Shown: positions 1-11,811 of the stretch, piece by piece
Layout: each line of letters opens with the position of its first letter
Numbering within the stretch: position 1 is the first letter of the stretch
Assembly: GCF_002105155.1 (NCBI RefSeq)
Contig: NW_019028983.1
Span: 124,001 to 188,000, forward strand
Direction: 5' to 3'
Length of the DNA: 64,000 nucleotides
DNA from: Lobosporangium transversale
Taxonomy: Eukaryota > Mortierellomycota > Mortierellomycetes > Mortierellales > Mortierellaceae
Notes under the pieces: generated by a model
What the model was told of the DNA's origin: nothing
Seen by the model: the letters and a program-made list of their open reading frames with translations, nothing else
Database searches by the model: none
Position numbers and translations under genes: made by a program

Positions 1-1954
1 CTGGGGCCGATAGCGATGTCGAAGTAGTAGTGATAGTTGCAGAAGATGGTCCCGTACCAAGAGTCATTTTGTGCGCAGGTACCCAGGATGGTGTCTGCGG
101 CACGGGGGGGACTGATTGGTTAGATAGGGTTTGGCCTGAGCTATTTCCAGCATGAGTGTGGTTACGAGATCTTGATCTCGATCTGGATCGTGATCGAGCT
201 TTCGACTTCTTGGACTGCTCTGCAGATCCACCCTGGCTTTCATTGTTGTCTTCCACATGTTGATGGTCACCCGACATAAGAGACTCAGTCTGGTACTTGT
301 CTGCATCTGGCAGTTGAGGGCCATCTACGATCTTGTCCTTTTGATCCTTGTGACTTTTAGAATGGCGGCGACGACTAGGTGTTGTTGGAGTGATAGATTC
401 TGCAGCTAGCTTGTTGATGTCCTGCACATTGTTATTTCCTGGAAGATTCAATGGTGGTGGGAGAACTTTCTTGTTGCGTACAGAGGGTTGAGAGTTAGAA
501 TCGGACAAGTCTGTTGTGGCAAAAGTGTCATCTTTGATATCAGATATAGGTGAAGCGCGTTGCAAAAGACGAGAGCTCTCTGAGACAATGTATTTGTGTT
601 GATCATTAGCTACAGTTGAGTTGGTGTCACTCTTATTTTCGCTAGCACCTCTAAGACGGCTAGCAGGCGGCCTGTAGGGTTGTGAAGCTGTAGGCAGGAC
701 CAAAGAAGCCTGAGATATGCATTTATCTACGTCTACACTATTCGAGGCGTTGGGCTTGTAAGCCTGTGCTTGCTGCTCGAATGCATCCTGTGCATACTCG
801 CTGTGCTCAAATTCGGACTCTTCTCCAACTGGGAGATGGTGTGCACAAAAGAGCCCTTTCTCCTGTCCTGGGAGCTTGACACAAATAGTGGAGGTAGGAT
901 AATAAACGGTTGTATGATGATAAGCATGCTTACGCTTACGTGCAAAGGGCGATGTAGGTAAAGAGGTTGGGCCAGTCGCACTTGGGAGGAACAGTCGTGG
1001 CGAGTAATAAGGTGAAGGGAATTCATGAGGAATGGAGTAGGCAAAGAATGGTGGCGCAGAAATGTTTGATCGATCGCGTGTGGTTCTATTCGAATGTACA
1101 GAGTTAGATCGTGATGAAATGGGAGAGAAGAGAGGAGTCGAACACGAGTCGCGGAAAGGAGTTGAGGGCTCGCTGACAACGTCCAATGATGAATATTGTT
1201 TAGTTATGTCCGGCCGAGAGAATTCATCTGATTGGGAAACCAGATCCTGTTTAGCAGAAGATGGTGGCAACGGAGGGGGTGTCGTCTCTTCGACTGAAAC
1301 TGGCACAGACGAAGTTTCCGACCTAACAGGGTTGTTTGGGGATGGTACTGAAGTGATGGTAGAGCACTCTCCCAAAGTCGTTGATGGATTAGTTGCGTTG
1401 GAGAGGACAGCAAGTGGTGGTAGATCGGTCGATGCGGCTGCAATGGCTTGTTTTATGTCCTGCACCGTGACGGTAGATCCATTACGACTATGTGTGCGGT
1501 AATGAGTCTTGAGATGTTGCTGGTTCAACATCGACTTGCTATCTCCTTCAGAGAGAGGTTTCGCGTAAGCTTCACTGTTAATGTCACTTGGAGCACTCAA
1601 AGTGATACTTGTCGCGGGAGATGTAGACTGCTCTTCCTTAAGCGATAAATTATCCAATCTCTTTTGAAGTCCATTGCTGTTGACTTGGGAAAATGGCGCT
1701 GAGGAAGACGAGGGCGTCTGAGCCTGCGCTTGTTGAGGTTTTGGAAAGACAAAGTCCGGTCGCAACCCATCGCCTAGGCCGCGTGACTTTCGTCTGGCCT
1801 GCATGGCAGCCTTGACAACAGCAGCGTTAGATGATGCAGAGGATGTAACTATGGCGATGGTAGACGGTGGAATAGGGTCATGAGCAGCAGAGCAAGATGT
1901 TGTGGAAGGTTGAGAGGCTCCCTGCTGTTTCTCCAGTTCATTTGTAGTCGACAT
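1..1954 (-). CDS. Partial Ser/Thr-rich, probably disordered protein (3' end outside window)
   Basis: An uninterrupted frame runs from an ATG at 1954 leftward past position 1, so at least 651 codons are visible and the C-terminus lies outside the window. It opens MSTTNELEKQQGASQPSTT. A short basic stretch near residues 45-60 (MQARRKSRGLGDGLRPDF) may be a conserved motif. The rest is dominated by Ser, Pro, Thr and Gln, including many SP/TP pairs. Near the visible end there is an alternating Arg-Ser run (SRSRSRSRSRNH, roughly residues 590-605), like that of RS-type splicing or nuclear proteins. No enzymatic domain is recognisable in the visible part, and kinases and regulators often have such N-termini. 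The start is chosen because no in-frame ATG or credible acceptor lies just upstream. I do not recognise the family. Confidence 0.7.
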   Translation of the reverse strand, partial: MSTTNELEKQQGASQPSTTSCSAAHDPIPPSTIAIVTSSASSNAAVVKAAMQARRKSRGLGDGLRPDFVFPKPQQAQAQTPSSSSAPFSQVNSNGLQKRLDNLSLKEEQSTSPATSITLSAPSDINSEAYAKPLSEGDSKSMLNQQHLKTHYRTHSRNGSTVTVQDIKQAIAAASTDLPPLAVLSNATNPSTTLGECSTITSVPSPNNPVRSETSSVPVSVEETTPPPLPPSSAKQDLVSQSDEFSRPDITKQYSSLDVVSEPSTPFRDSCSTPLFSPISSRSNSVHSNRTTRDRSNISAPPFFAYSIPHEFPSPYYSPRLFLPSATGPTSLPTSPFARKRKHAYHHTTVYYPTSTICVKLPGQEKGLFCAHHLPVGEESEFEHSEYAQDAFEQQAQAYKPNASNSVDVDKCISQASLVLPTASQPYRPPASRLRGASENKSDTNSTVANDQHKYIVSESSRLLQRASPISDIKDDTFATTDLSDSNSQPSVRNKKVLPPPLNLPGNNNVQDINKLAAESITPTTPSRRRHSKSHKDQKDKIVDGPQLPDADKYQTESLMSGDHQHVEDNNESQGGSAEQSKKSKARSRSRSRSRSRNHTHAGNSSGQTLSNQSVPPVPQTPSWVPAHKMTLGTGPSSATITTTSTSLSAP

Positions 1955-3780
1955 TAGAGTTGTAGTTTGATCAAGTTTACTGATGCGCTAAATAAAATAA
2001 AGTAACTCTGTAGTGAATGGTTCTGTGTGTTGTGTTGAATGAGATGCTGCAGGTGCAATGTAAAAGAAACTACTAAGGAGATGGTGGTGGCAAATAAAGA
2101 GAAGGATGGACAAAGTGATGAGATGCCCTAACAAAAAAAAAGAGAGAAAAAATAAACCAAAGAGAAAAAGGTCGCAAAGATGATGGAGCAAACAGAGAAA
2201 TCAATGAATGTTGAGCCGATTGAGCATATTTATCGACTCTCTTGAAGTCTCACGCATCCGCTCATGTACTTTTCTCTTGCACTCCAGCTCACGCACTTTT
2301 TTCTTCATGGCTGTTTGACAACTGGATGTTCATGTTGTGCAGGAATTTTGGACAATGTTGATTAATCAAACATGATGCAAATTAAAGTTTATGATGGTGC
2401 TCTTTCCAATACTTTATTCCCAATTCATTTTTGAAAGTCTCACTGCAGCTGTAAGTGATGGCGAGAGCGCTGGTGATGATAATGGCTATGTGCATAGCCG
2501 TTCTTTTGAGCTAGCGTTGTAACTTGACTCGGCGAAGAGATTGGTACCAAGAAAACAAAAAAAAAAAAAAAAAAGTTTCCTTAGGGTGTTGTTGATTCCA
2601 TCTCACGTTGCGTTATCCACACTTTAGCATCAGATCTCATCAAAAGACTTCTTGCACCATCCAGATCTCTTCTCGTCTGCCCTTCTCAAACTTGATAAAG
2701 AAACGCATCCCTTCAAACACAGAGATAGAGGATGGCGAGAGAAAGGACAAAGAATGAAAGAAAGGCTCACGCACAGAGTTCTGGATTGACCTCCAAATCA
2801 CGAGAGCATCTTGCCTCCAGCTGCGGTTACACAGCAATAGAACCGCTAAATGAGCATGGCCAAATGTCTACAACCATATTTTCTTTCAGGAACGGCGCGA
2901 AGTTTAAATCATTTCCTATCTAAATGATCAATTAAGAAAAGCTGAAAAATATTATCCTCTGTCTTGTCACTTCTGTCTTTCTAGTGTCCTGTTTTCTAGA
3001 CTTTGCTGACTGCACAAGAGTAGGTGAGGAGTATCGACCACATGTCAGGTTGTAATCAAAGGCTCAAAGTGCTAATATGCCAGACAAGTCCTATTGTTTT
3101 GTGGGCGCCATTCATTCATTTACTTCACTGTGAATGATGTCGTTGATTAACACTAATTTGTGTGCGTAGTACAACAAGGTGTTTTGCATCGTGTATCTTT
3201 CTAAAATAAGATCACCAGTAATGACATTGCGGTTGCTGAATGGAGAGTGTTAAAGGAAAAAACGGTCTTGGACATTTAAGAAAATAAAAAATGACTACAA
3301 GACACGGGTTGATGAATTACAACACCACAGATGCACAGCAAAGTCACCTACTTCAAACAGGCCTGTTCCTGTTTTGTCCGAATAAATGCTCCACTTCACA
3401 CGATTCTTTTACGTCCACCACTCGATTTGTTTCCTATCTCAAGGCTATTCGCAGGCACAAATGCGGGGGTTGTGTGGACAATGGACTGACAGATTTTTTT
3501 TTTTTTTTTTTTTTTTTTTCCCGCGGTATATCTCAGCAGGAATCTACGGACTTGTCCCTGTCTTCTCCGTTAGACTGCCCCGCGCTTTCACCTTCTGCCT
3601 TCACAGCACAACTCGCTTCTTTTCCTCCTTCCCGTATTTTGCATCATTACCCTAACATCCATCAATCTATTTGTTTATTTTGTCAGGACTATTTAATTTT
3701 TTAAAAATCGGATCTTTTCTTTCAAACTTCCTCTACAGCTGCCTTGTCTCATTTCACCGACTACGCAACATTGATCAGAA
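1955..3780. other. Divergent intergenic region, no gene seen
   Basis: This 1.8-kb spacer separates the leftward Ser-rich gene from the rightward mitochondrial carrier and should hold both promoters. It contains a run of A near 2559-2576 and a run of about 24 T near 3497-3520. Open frames here are short and low-complexity on both strands, and none resembles a protein family. Confidence 0.5.
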
Positions 3781-5025
3781 ATGCCAAAATCATATACAGG
3801 AAGTGTAGCAACGGTAATGAATAACACTTAAAGAATTTACAAGATTTATAGTTTTCGAAATGCAATTGTCAAGAACCGCTCATGAAGAACGAGGCTCATT
3901 TCGGGATTTTTAGAAAAAGATCATGTCTAAACTGATCTTAAGACAACTTTTGACTGACTAATTTTATGTGCATGTTACAACAGGATCAAGCACTAGCGGG
4001 CTTCACTGGAGGTGCTGTATCAACGATATGTTTGCATCCTCTAGATTTGATCAAAATACGCTTCCAAGGTACCTTGAGGAAAATAGTTTTTTTTATTTTT
4101 TTTTCTATTACATGAATGTTTATCTTCCAATTTCTTCCAACAGTCAACGCATCACAGGCAGCACCTCGGATTGGAGGCACGCTCCGCAGTTTCCAGGAGA
4201 TCTTTAGAAGTGAAGGCTTTCGTCATGGACTCTATCGTGGACTGACACCCAACTTTGCAGGCGCAACTATGTCCTGGGGTCTTTATTTTTATCTCTATGC
4301 CGGTATCAAGGGCCAAATGCCTGTTGATCCGGAAACCGGCCGACTTGGCCCGGCACAGTACATGATAGCATCGATGCTTGGAGGTGCGCTCACCGCTGCT
4401 GTCACTAATCCCTTATGGGTGATCAAAACAAGGATGTGTACTACAAAGAAAGCTACCCCTGGAGCATATCAAAGTCTTTTGGGTGGTCTTTACAGCTTAG
4501 CAAAGGCTGAAGGTCTCAAAGGCATGTATCGTGGAATGATACCTGCCTTATTTGGCGTGAGTCACGGTGCGATCCAATTCATGGCATATGAGCAACTGAA
4601 AGACTGGAGACAAGAAGTTAAAAAGAAAAGGTGGGAGAAACAGTTTCTTGAGGAAGTACGGGGGAAAAGCACAACACCTGTCACAGATTCTGCACAAGCA
4701 ACTGCAGAGATGGGCGGACTCTCTTTGAATTCAGAGACATTAGAGAAATTAAGAAAGTCCAAGCTGTTGGAACAAAGCCATGATTGGGAAACACTTTCGA
4801 CAATTGAGTACCTTTGTATGGCGGCCTCCTCCAAGGTCACTGCGACGGTCGTCACATATCCTTATCAAGTGCTTAGATCGCGGCTACAGATGATAAGCAA
4901 TCCTCAAAGTGAAGTCGTATACACTGGAGTCGTTGATTGTATCAGAAAGATCAAAAGGTAGTTATTAGCAAAACTTTACACCATGATGCTTGACTTATTA
5001 TTTCGCAATATCGAATGTGGCGTTT

Positions 5026-5062
<37 letters not shown>

Positions 5063-5228
5063 ATTGCTTTTGCTTTTTCCATTTAGAGCGGAAGGACTTC
5101 TCGGATTTTACAAGGGTGTTGCCCCAAATGTGATCCGCGTGCTTCCTGGTACATGCATAACCTTCCTTGTTTATGAGACTGTCAGTGCCTGGTGCCGCAA
5201 TCATGCTCGATATGGGCTCGACGAGTAA
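3781..5228 (+). CDS. FLX1: Mitochondrial FAD/folate carrier (SLC25A32/Flx1 type)
   Basis: Inner-membrane carrier expected to move FAD (or folate) into the matrix. Four exons join in frame to 357 aa: 3781-3813, 3984-4068, 4144-4957, 5087-5228. All three carrier repeats are present. Repeat 1 has [10 protein letters not shown]. Repeat 2 has PLWVIKTRM, with Trp in place of the usual acidic residue. Repeat 3 has [10 protein letters not shown]. The PLW and PYQ variants are typical of the folate/FAD/NAD branch, which is why I prefer Flx1/SLC25A32 over other carriers; the exact substrate is inferred. A loop of about 70 residues between the second and third repeats ([13 protein letters not shown] onward) is longer than usual. 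Exon 1 codes for only 11 residues. The last intron contains a run of about 30 A (5031-5060). Confidence 0.88.
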
Positions 5229-5622
5229 AGGGTATCTCGGCAGCATGGCTGATTTGACTAGCACAAACTTCCCCCGCTCTGTAATAGCACTTTACTGCAT
5301 ATTCTACCTTCATATTTGTTCCATAGATAGCCTTTGCATTTCCATTTTTCTCCTTTCATACACTCCATTTCTTTAAATACAAGTAAAACGACTAATGATC
5401 CATTGTTACCTTTCCACTCTACAACCTGCGCTACCGTACTTTTGGTCTTTGACGGCTAGTAAGAAATTGTTCGCATACATATTTGGCTAACTTTTGACCA
5501 TCGTCTGTAAGATAATCATGAATCACCAAACAATCCTTGGTATAACATAATGCTTTTTTTTTTTTTTTTTTTTTTAATGATAATGAAGTTAATGTACAAG
5601 TGCTTCGTAATTGATGTAATCT
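5229..5622. other. Convergent 3' spacer
   Basis: Spacer between the 3' ends of the carrier (+) and the MIC12-like gene (-). It contains a T run near 5554-5575 and presumably both polyadenylation regions. No coding potential was seen. Confidence 0.5.
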
Positions 5623-6118
5623 CTAGGATTGCTTCCACTCATGAAACGCGTCAACCGCACCAACTAGTCCTGCGTTCCAGTTCCACTGTCCTGCCTGTTT
5701 GATTTTCCCCCACAATGACTTTTCGCGCCTCTGACGTCGAGATGTGATCTCCAAGGCATTCATTACTTGAAGAAACTCCTAATAAAAGGAAAAACATGAA
5801 TTGTCTTATTAGCTGTTGTCTCACTCAAATTTTTGAATCGGACTGGTATTAAATGAGTACTATATTAATAGCGATATAATCTATAGCTATTCTGGCGCTT
5901 CGCTGCAATATTAGCTCTAGGGAAAAGTTTTCTTTTACCTCATCGCGGATAAATAAAGGAAGGCCATACTCGATTGTTCTCCGAAACCGTTGCAGTGAAT
6001 GATCGAGTGCGTGAGCATCTGTCCGGATTTGATCCGCTATCAAAGAATAGGCGGTCATGGAGCTAAGTACCCCACCAGTAAATCCCAAAATGGACTGGGA
6101 GATTGGGACGACCGTCAT
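5623..6118 (-). CDS. MIC12: MIC12/AIM5-like MICOS subunit
   Basis: Two exons (6118-5939 and 5778-5623, both in phase 0) give a 111-aa protein. The N-terminus has one probable membrane helix (residues about 8-28, SILGFTGGVLSSMTAYSL). A charged helical middle follows. The C-terminal motif SLWGKIKQAG, then WNWNAGLVGAVDAF and a final W, matches the pattern of Aim5/Mic12/QIL1 proteins (W, then WN, then VD, then W). MIC12 proteins sit in the inner membrane and help hold the MICOS complex together at cristae junctions. Length (about 110 aa) and topology fit the family, but the sequence is short and divergent, so the assignment is tentative. It lies 317 bp downstream of SDHB on the same strand. Confidence 0.6.
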
Positions 6119-6435
6119 GACATGGATTAGAGAGTGGTGGGGTTTTGGTTTCGTTTGGGCTATATGTGGAATGAATGGTGAAGTATATGGAGGAAAAGGT
6201 GATTCAGATCTCCCAGAAGCGCGTTTAGGTTAAGGTGACAAGATAGTGTGGCTTGGTTTTTGCAGCCCAAGCTTGACACAAGAATACGAATAAAAAACAT
6301 CATTTATTATGCCTCCAGATCAGTCAGGATTAAAACCAATATCTGAACTGGATGGGAGATTGCGGTAAAGGGAAGTAGAAGTTGAATGTAATATGTTTGA
6401 TCGTGAAAAAGGAATAACTACTGATGAAGAAATAT
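6119..6435. other. Spacer between SDHB and the MIC12-like gene
   Basis: Head-to-tail spacer holding the 3' region of SDHB and the promoter of the MIC12-like gene, both on the minus strand. Nothing else is recognisable. Confidence 0.5.
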
Positions 6436-8025
6436 TTACTCCAAGGCCATTTCCTTCTTGATCTGCGCAATGGCAAGGCCCTATCAAATCCGATATTAAA
6501 AAAATGATAGCAGGATTTAGTGATCTACTTCAATAAGCGCTAGCTTTAGCTACTAAGATGGGTTGAATACACTTAAAAAAAGTAACTTACAGGATTGAGA
6601 CCCTTGGGGCAGGTCTTGGCGCAGTCTAAAGGAAAGGGAAAGCGTAGGAGGATTAGCACAAAATATGTATCGAAAGAGCAATGTTGTATTCACAAAAGAC
6701 GAGAGGAAGCCCTTCATATATGCGAAAACATACTCATGATGGTGTGACAGCGGTACAGGGAGAAAGGATTCTGAAGAGCTTGACGACGTTCAGGGCCAAA
6801 CTGGTCTCTGCTGTCAATCATCCAGCGGTAGGCCTGCATCAAGACGGCAGGTCCAAGGTATTGATCAGAGTTCCACCAATAGGAGGGGCAGGATGTAGAG
6901 CAGCAGGCGCAGAGAATACATTCATAAAGACCATCCAACTTCTTGCGGTCTTCAATGGACTGTAAGTTCTCGCGCTCGAGCTCAGGAGTCTTTTGCTTCA
7001 AGAAAGGCTCAATGGACTTGTACTGGGCATAGAATTGGGTCAAATCAGGAATTAAATCTTTGATAACGTAGGCTAAAGCATTATAAAGAAAGAGATGATG
7101 TTAGAGTAAGCTAAGAAAAAAAAAAAAGACAATTCTGCGACTTGAAAAGAACTAAACAATGACTTTTACGTACTGTGAGGCAAAGGATAGATTTTAGTGG
7201 GCTTGCCATCAACCTCGATCTTGCAGATACATGCGAGTGTGTTGCGACCACCGATGTTCATGGCACAGGAGCCGCAAATACCCTCACGGCAAGAGCGACG
7301 GAAAGTCAAAGTGGGATCAATCTCATTCTTGATTTTGATTAGGGCATCAAGAACCATAGGACCACAGCTGTTCATATCAACCTCATATGTCTGAAGCTTG
7401 GGCTTTTCAGCGGGTTGTTCAGGGTTCTGTTATTATTCGCGTTGTCCGTGGACAGACAAAAAAAAAAGCGAGCCAATAGATCGTGTGAGTTCGGGAAATG
7501 TGGTAGAAACGGGAAATAATTTTGTGTTTCGGACTCGAGCGCCGAAATAAGACGAGTCAAATATTTTATCGCGTCTTTTTTCTTTTTTTTTCTTTTTTTG
7601 GCTCTCGGAAGAAACACCAATGAATCAAGATGCATACCCATCTATAGATTTGGAAGGTCTTGGACTTCTTGACAGGAGTAGGTGCCTCAGTAGCGAATGT
7701 ACGTGCAGCAATGACCGGAATCTAGAAATGTAAGGAAACACGGAGATATGGCAAATAGCCGTTCGGATGTCCAGAAACGAGTTAATGACGTGTGCAACCG
7801 GAACGGAATAAAAGGGCCATTTCGCAAAGTGATCCGATGTTGAATCGTTATATGAAAAGGAAAGAAAATGCCACATGCAATTTGGTCTGAGTAAAGAGAG
7901 GGTGCAAAACTATTTGAAGGGTATACTTGGGAAAAGGGGATCGCTTTGCATACCGTGGGGATGCTGTATTTAAAAACAGGGCGTGAGAGGCCGAGAACAG
8001 ACTGCTTAACAATAGAGAAAGACAT
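6436..8025 (-). CDS. SDH2: Succinate dehydrogenase iron-sulfur subunit (complex II, SDHB)
   Basis: Passes electrons from the flavoprotein SDHA to ubiquinone in the inner mitochondrial membrane. Six exons join in frame to 275 aa: 8025-7954, 7721-7638, 7426-7174, 7072-6734, 6625-6591, 6480-6436. The N-terminus is a presequence ([19 protein letters not shown]). The [2Fe-2S] motif [10 protein letters not shown] with a later Cys is present, as are [13 protein letters not shown] for the [4Fe-4S]/[3Fe-4S] clusters and [12 protein letters not shown] with the remaining ligands. SYWWN, at the quinone side, is intact. Length is normal for SDHB. The N-terminal exons are short and the introns small. All cluster ligands are present, so the gene should be functional. 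Confidence 0.96.
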
Positions 8026-9075
8026 AGTGTTGTGAATCGTTTATATCGTGAAGTATCTATTGGGAGTGGAGAGGATGAATGGAGAAGGGGTAGATAATAG
8101 AGAGGACTGGAGAATGGTAATGAGTGAGTAGAAGAGAGATGTCTGCTAAAGGAAAAAGATGGAGTAAGAGAGGGGAAGTGTGTAAAAAAAGGCCCGGAAA
8201 AGAGCGCAATGAAATAAACAAAGCTTACTCACATGATTTTACACCTTCATTTGCATATGTCTTGCATTGACTGGCCCCTTAACCCATGCTTGGCCCTCGG
8301 AGACATTGCACCCTTTTTGGAAAGGCTTGCCTGACTGTCTATCTTTGTTGTGGACTCCATCCTTAATTCAGAGCACGCATTTAATCTGGATTCGCTCGCT
8401 TGATCTCAATTGTCATTCTCATGACCCATTCCTAACCTATTGCTCAGCATATGCTTCTAAACATATCCTTCGATACAGGACAATCTAAAGGATAATCACG
8501 ATTAAGACAAATTCAATAAAAACACGACTTTGCTTCAATGTGAATTCTTTAACGCTTTAGATCCTGTTGTACTATGGTACATGTTCTATGATAGACGTTT
8601 TTCTCTGCATTTCAATGATGAAGAGAACCTACTAAAGATTTAAAAAGCACCATAAGTTAATGTGGCATGTTTGGATATCCAGCTGCAACTATAAGGCAAA
8701 GTAAGCATTTTTTATTGGAATCACATATTTATTATTCTTATTCAAAGTATCCTCATTTGTCCTCAGCTGTTTCCAATTGTTATTTAAGAAGTCTCTTGCC
8801 ATCTCAGCAACTACATGTGTGTCGAGTCACAAAAGGATAGCCTGACCGTTTTATCTCAAGCGACAGATGCGATGTGTCTTTCAATCATACTTGGGCACAC
8901 AGGTACATTTCAAATGAAACAGATAAGCGCGCGCGATTCGCAGTCCTCTGCGAGAAAAAGATCAGAAAAGTGTCCACAAGAGTCACTGTCCTTCAACGCT
9001 CTTTCTCCTTACCCTAACTCCTTTACGCGCAAAGTGACAAAGAGAAAGAGTGTGCGTGTGTAAGGCGTAGTAATC
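8026..9075. other. Divergent promoter region (SDHB / RUS family gene)
   Basis: A 1.05-kb spacer between the start of SDHB (-) and the start of the RUS-family gene (+). Short frames exist, for example 8815-9063 (+), but they have no family likeness and are probably leader sequence of the rightward gene. Confidence 0.5.
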
Positions 9076-11239
9076 ATGCTGCTTCATCCCATTCGTTCAT
9101 CAGGACAATGTTCTCAATGGAGTACATCATTCCGCACCTCTTCTCGTACCGCTGCCAACAGATCCCTATGGCAGATTAGTCCTGCATGTCGAAAAGCTCA
9201 GAAGACATCACGCTTTGCATTTGCATCCTCAAATGAGACGCGAATGCACTTTTCTAAAAAGCTTTCCTCTCACAATGGGAATAAGGATGTTAAGGATTCG
9301 GCAACTACAATCCTCAGACTTGATATCAAGCAACGAAAGTCAGGGACCTGGTTACCCAAATGGCAAAGCTTAACGATCACTAAAGACGACTCCTCAGATC
9401 CTGATAATGATAGACTCAAAGCTGTTGCTCACAGGAATCAGCCTCCTCCAAATGATGATTCAATAGAAGGAGAGGGGTCTATTGGTATTACGAAATACCT
9501 ATTATCGCCACAGGCAACACTTGCGGTTTTTTTGCCTAAAGGATATCCAGAATCAGTGACGCCCAATTACTGGGCATTCGCTAAATGGCAGTTTTTCCAC
9601 AATATTGCTGGATCAGTGACAGCAGGCAAATATTTGACTACATGAGCAAGGTGCTTTTCCAGACCAAGGTTATTTTGAAGCACTATACAACGACTGATGA
9701 TGTAAATTTTCTTTTATCTCGGGTTAGTGATTTCAACGCAATCGCTCTTATTCGCTATGGGGCTTGGAGCAGGATCGATACCAATGGCTGCTGCGCTTAA
9801 TTGGATCATCAAGGATGGTCTCGGTCAGCTTGGTGGTGTTGTCTATGCTTCGTTTGTCAGTGACAAATTTGACTCTGAACCGAAACGATACAGGTTTCAG
9901 GCATCAGTGGCAATGCAGGGTGCCAACGTTTTGGAACTTTTAACGCCACTTTGGCCAGGCTACTTCTTGATAATTGCGTCCATTTCAAACATCGGTAATT
10001 AGGTCAAATTTCTATAAGTATAGCCTCTATTACTAAGAGGTTTCTTTTCCTGACCAAGTGACTTATTTCATTTTGTAGGCAAGAATATGGCATGGCTGGC
10101 AAGCTCTGCTACACGTGCGCAAATGAATAAGACCTTTGCACTCCGTGACAAGTATGATACTAGATAAATACTTCTCAATTGAATACCAATTTGACATATC
10201 TGAAAATTAGTACTGAGAAACGTTCGTATTTCTTCTTTTTTTTTTTTTTGTGCCCCATAATCATTGGATAATTGTAGTCTAGGTGACATCACTGGAAAAT
10301 CTGGATCCCAAACAACTGCTGCAGGACTTGTAGGTATGAAGATCGGTCTCTGTGTTGATGGTCACATCGCGGAGTTTTGAATCTTAGCTGACCTTGCACC
10401 CTTTAATTCTTTATAATTAAGGAACTGGCCTAGGTGTCGTTATCGCAGCATTGATGAGCCATGTCTCTGAAGATCCAACTGTCCTTCCTCTAATTCCTAT
10501 GTGCCTGACTTTCCTTCCGTTTTCGGTCTTCAACATTTATTCGAACTACCGATCCAGCCATTATGTCACTACCCCTTCTCTTAATGTGCCTCGAGCAGAG
10601 ACTGTTTTTCACAAAGTGCTACATGAGCTGGCCCTGAACAACGAAGCCTCCTATGGGGAAAAATCTACAGACACGCGTCTGTATCAGGAATTGGAGCGCC
10701 TTGTACCGACTCCAAAGGAAGTCGCACACAAGGAAGTCTTTGTGAGGTCATATCACTCTCCGTTTTCTATCGCTATTGATATCGAGCCTGCTGTCTCTGA
10801 TTTTACAGGAACTGGAGACGCAGTCAAGCCATTAGAACGCGCTCTCCGACAGATGGATTTTATTCAGAGAGAGCAGTACTATATCATGATTGATGGATCT
10901 GCTATAGGGGCTCAGACGCAACATAATAAAAAAGTTGTCCTGTGGTTCGACAAGGAAGCGCAGGGAAGCGATTTAATTCAAGGCTTTTACCATGCCTGCG
11001 CAATCAGAGCGATCTTGGAAAATAAGAATTGTCAAAACAGAAAAAGTGGTCATAGTCTATCCGGTGCCACTCTTGACGACTCGAAAGAGGGCCAAGAATG
11101 GAGCCAGGCTGTTGCCAGGGCACATAAACAGACGATAGAGACGGTACCAGAGTTGGTCGCAGTTATGAACCGAAAGGGTTGGGATACAACAAGCCTATTC
11201 TTAACGGATGGGGATTGGAGTCGCATCCATATCCAGTAG
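9076..11239 (+). CDS. RUS family protein (DUF647; Root UVB-sensitive / RUSF1 type)
   Basis: Five exons give 587 aa: 9076-9625, 9728-9994, 10079-10151, 10278-10333, 10422-11239. The first 150 residues are basic and Ser-rich and could be an organelle presequence. Hallmarks of the DUF647 core follow in order: FLPKGYPESVTPNYW, QFFHNIAGSVTA, TQSLLFAMGLGAGSIPMAAA, IKDGLGQLGGVVYASF, FALRDNLGDITGKSGSQT and TAAGLVGTGLGVV. Plant RUS1/RUS2 act in plastids and auxin transport; the fungal role is unknown. The first intron begins GC (CAG|GCAAAT at 9626) rather than GT. Only this junction restores the conserved SVTA-VISTQS sequence, because the frame otherwise meets a stop within about 7 codons. A polyadenylation-like AATAAA lies near 11285. 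Confidence 0.9.
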
Positions 11240-11811
11240 AAAGGATCACTATAGGTTTGCCTCAATGCGAATACTTCAATGTTTAATAAAGCATGCTTTA
11301 ATGGCTGACACACTAGAGCGCAGGCTCAAAAAAAAAAAACGAAAAGTGAACCTCACAGAGAAAGATCACATTTTAGTAATTTAGGACTGAAGAGGCCACT
11401 CTGGACGATGGATTGCCTAGGTCTGGGTGTGTGTTTCATTTAGAAGATCTTTTTTGACCCTGATTTGTGGCAAATGAACAGCCGAATGTCCAATAAATAT
11501 GTAAATGACAATATCCTAGGCTCCATTTTTGGTTTTGGCGTTTGACATTTGCGCCGTCTTTTTCACTGGAGAAAACGCTCAAGACCAAAAGAATTGTCGA
11601 CTTCTGTGTTCTTTTGGCTGTGTTGTATTCAGTTCATTCTGTTTTATTTATTACATTTCCTTCTTTCTCTCCTTCCTTTCTCAAAATTTATTAGTCTCCA
11701 AAGCTGAATTTCATTGTTCTTGCATCATCGACGTGTCAACCACTTGCATTATCGATTTTATAATCAAGAATCCCACAGGCTTTGGAAAGGAGTGCGCAAA
11801 ACCGCATTCAA
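11240..11811. other. Spacer and probable 5' leader of the O-mannosyltransferase gene
   Basis: Contains the 3' region of the RUS gene (A run near 11327-11337) and a T-rich leader before the O-mannosyltransferase start. The sequence TCCCACAG just upstream of the start could be a 5'-UTR intron acceptor. No other gene was seen. Confidence 0.4.
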
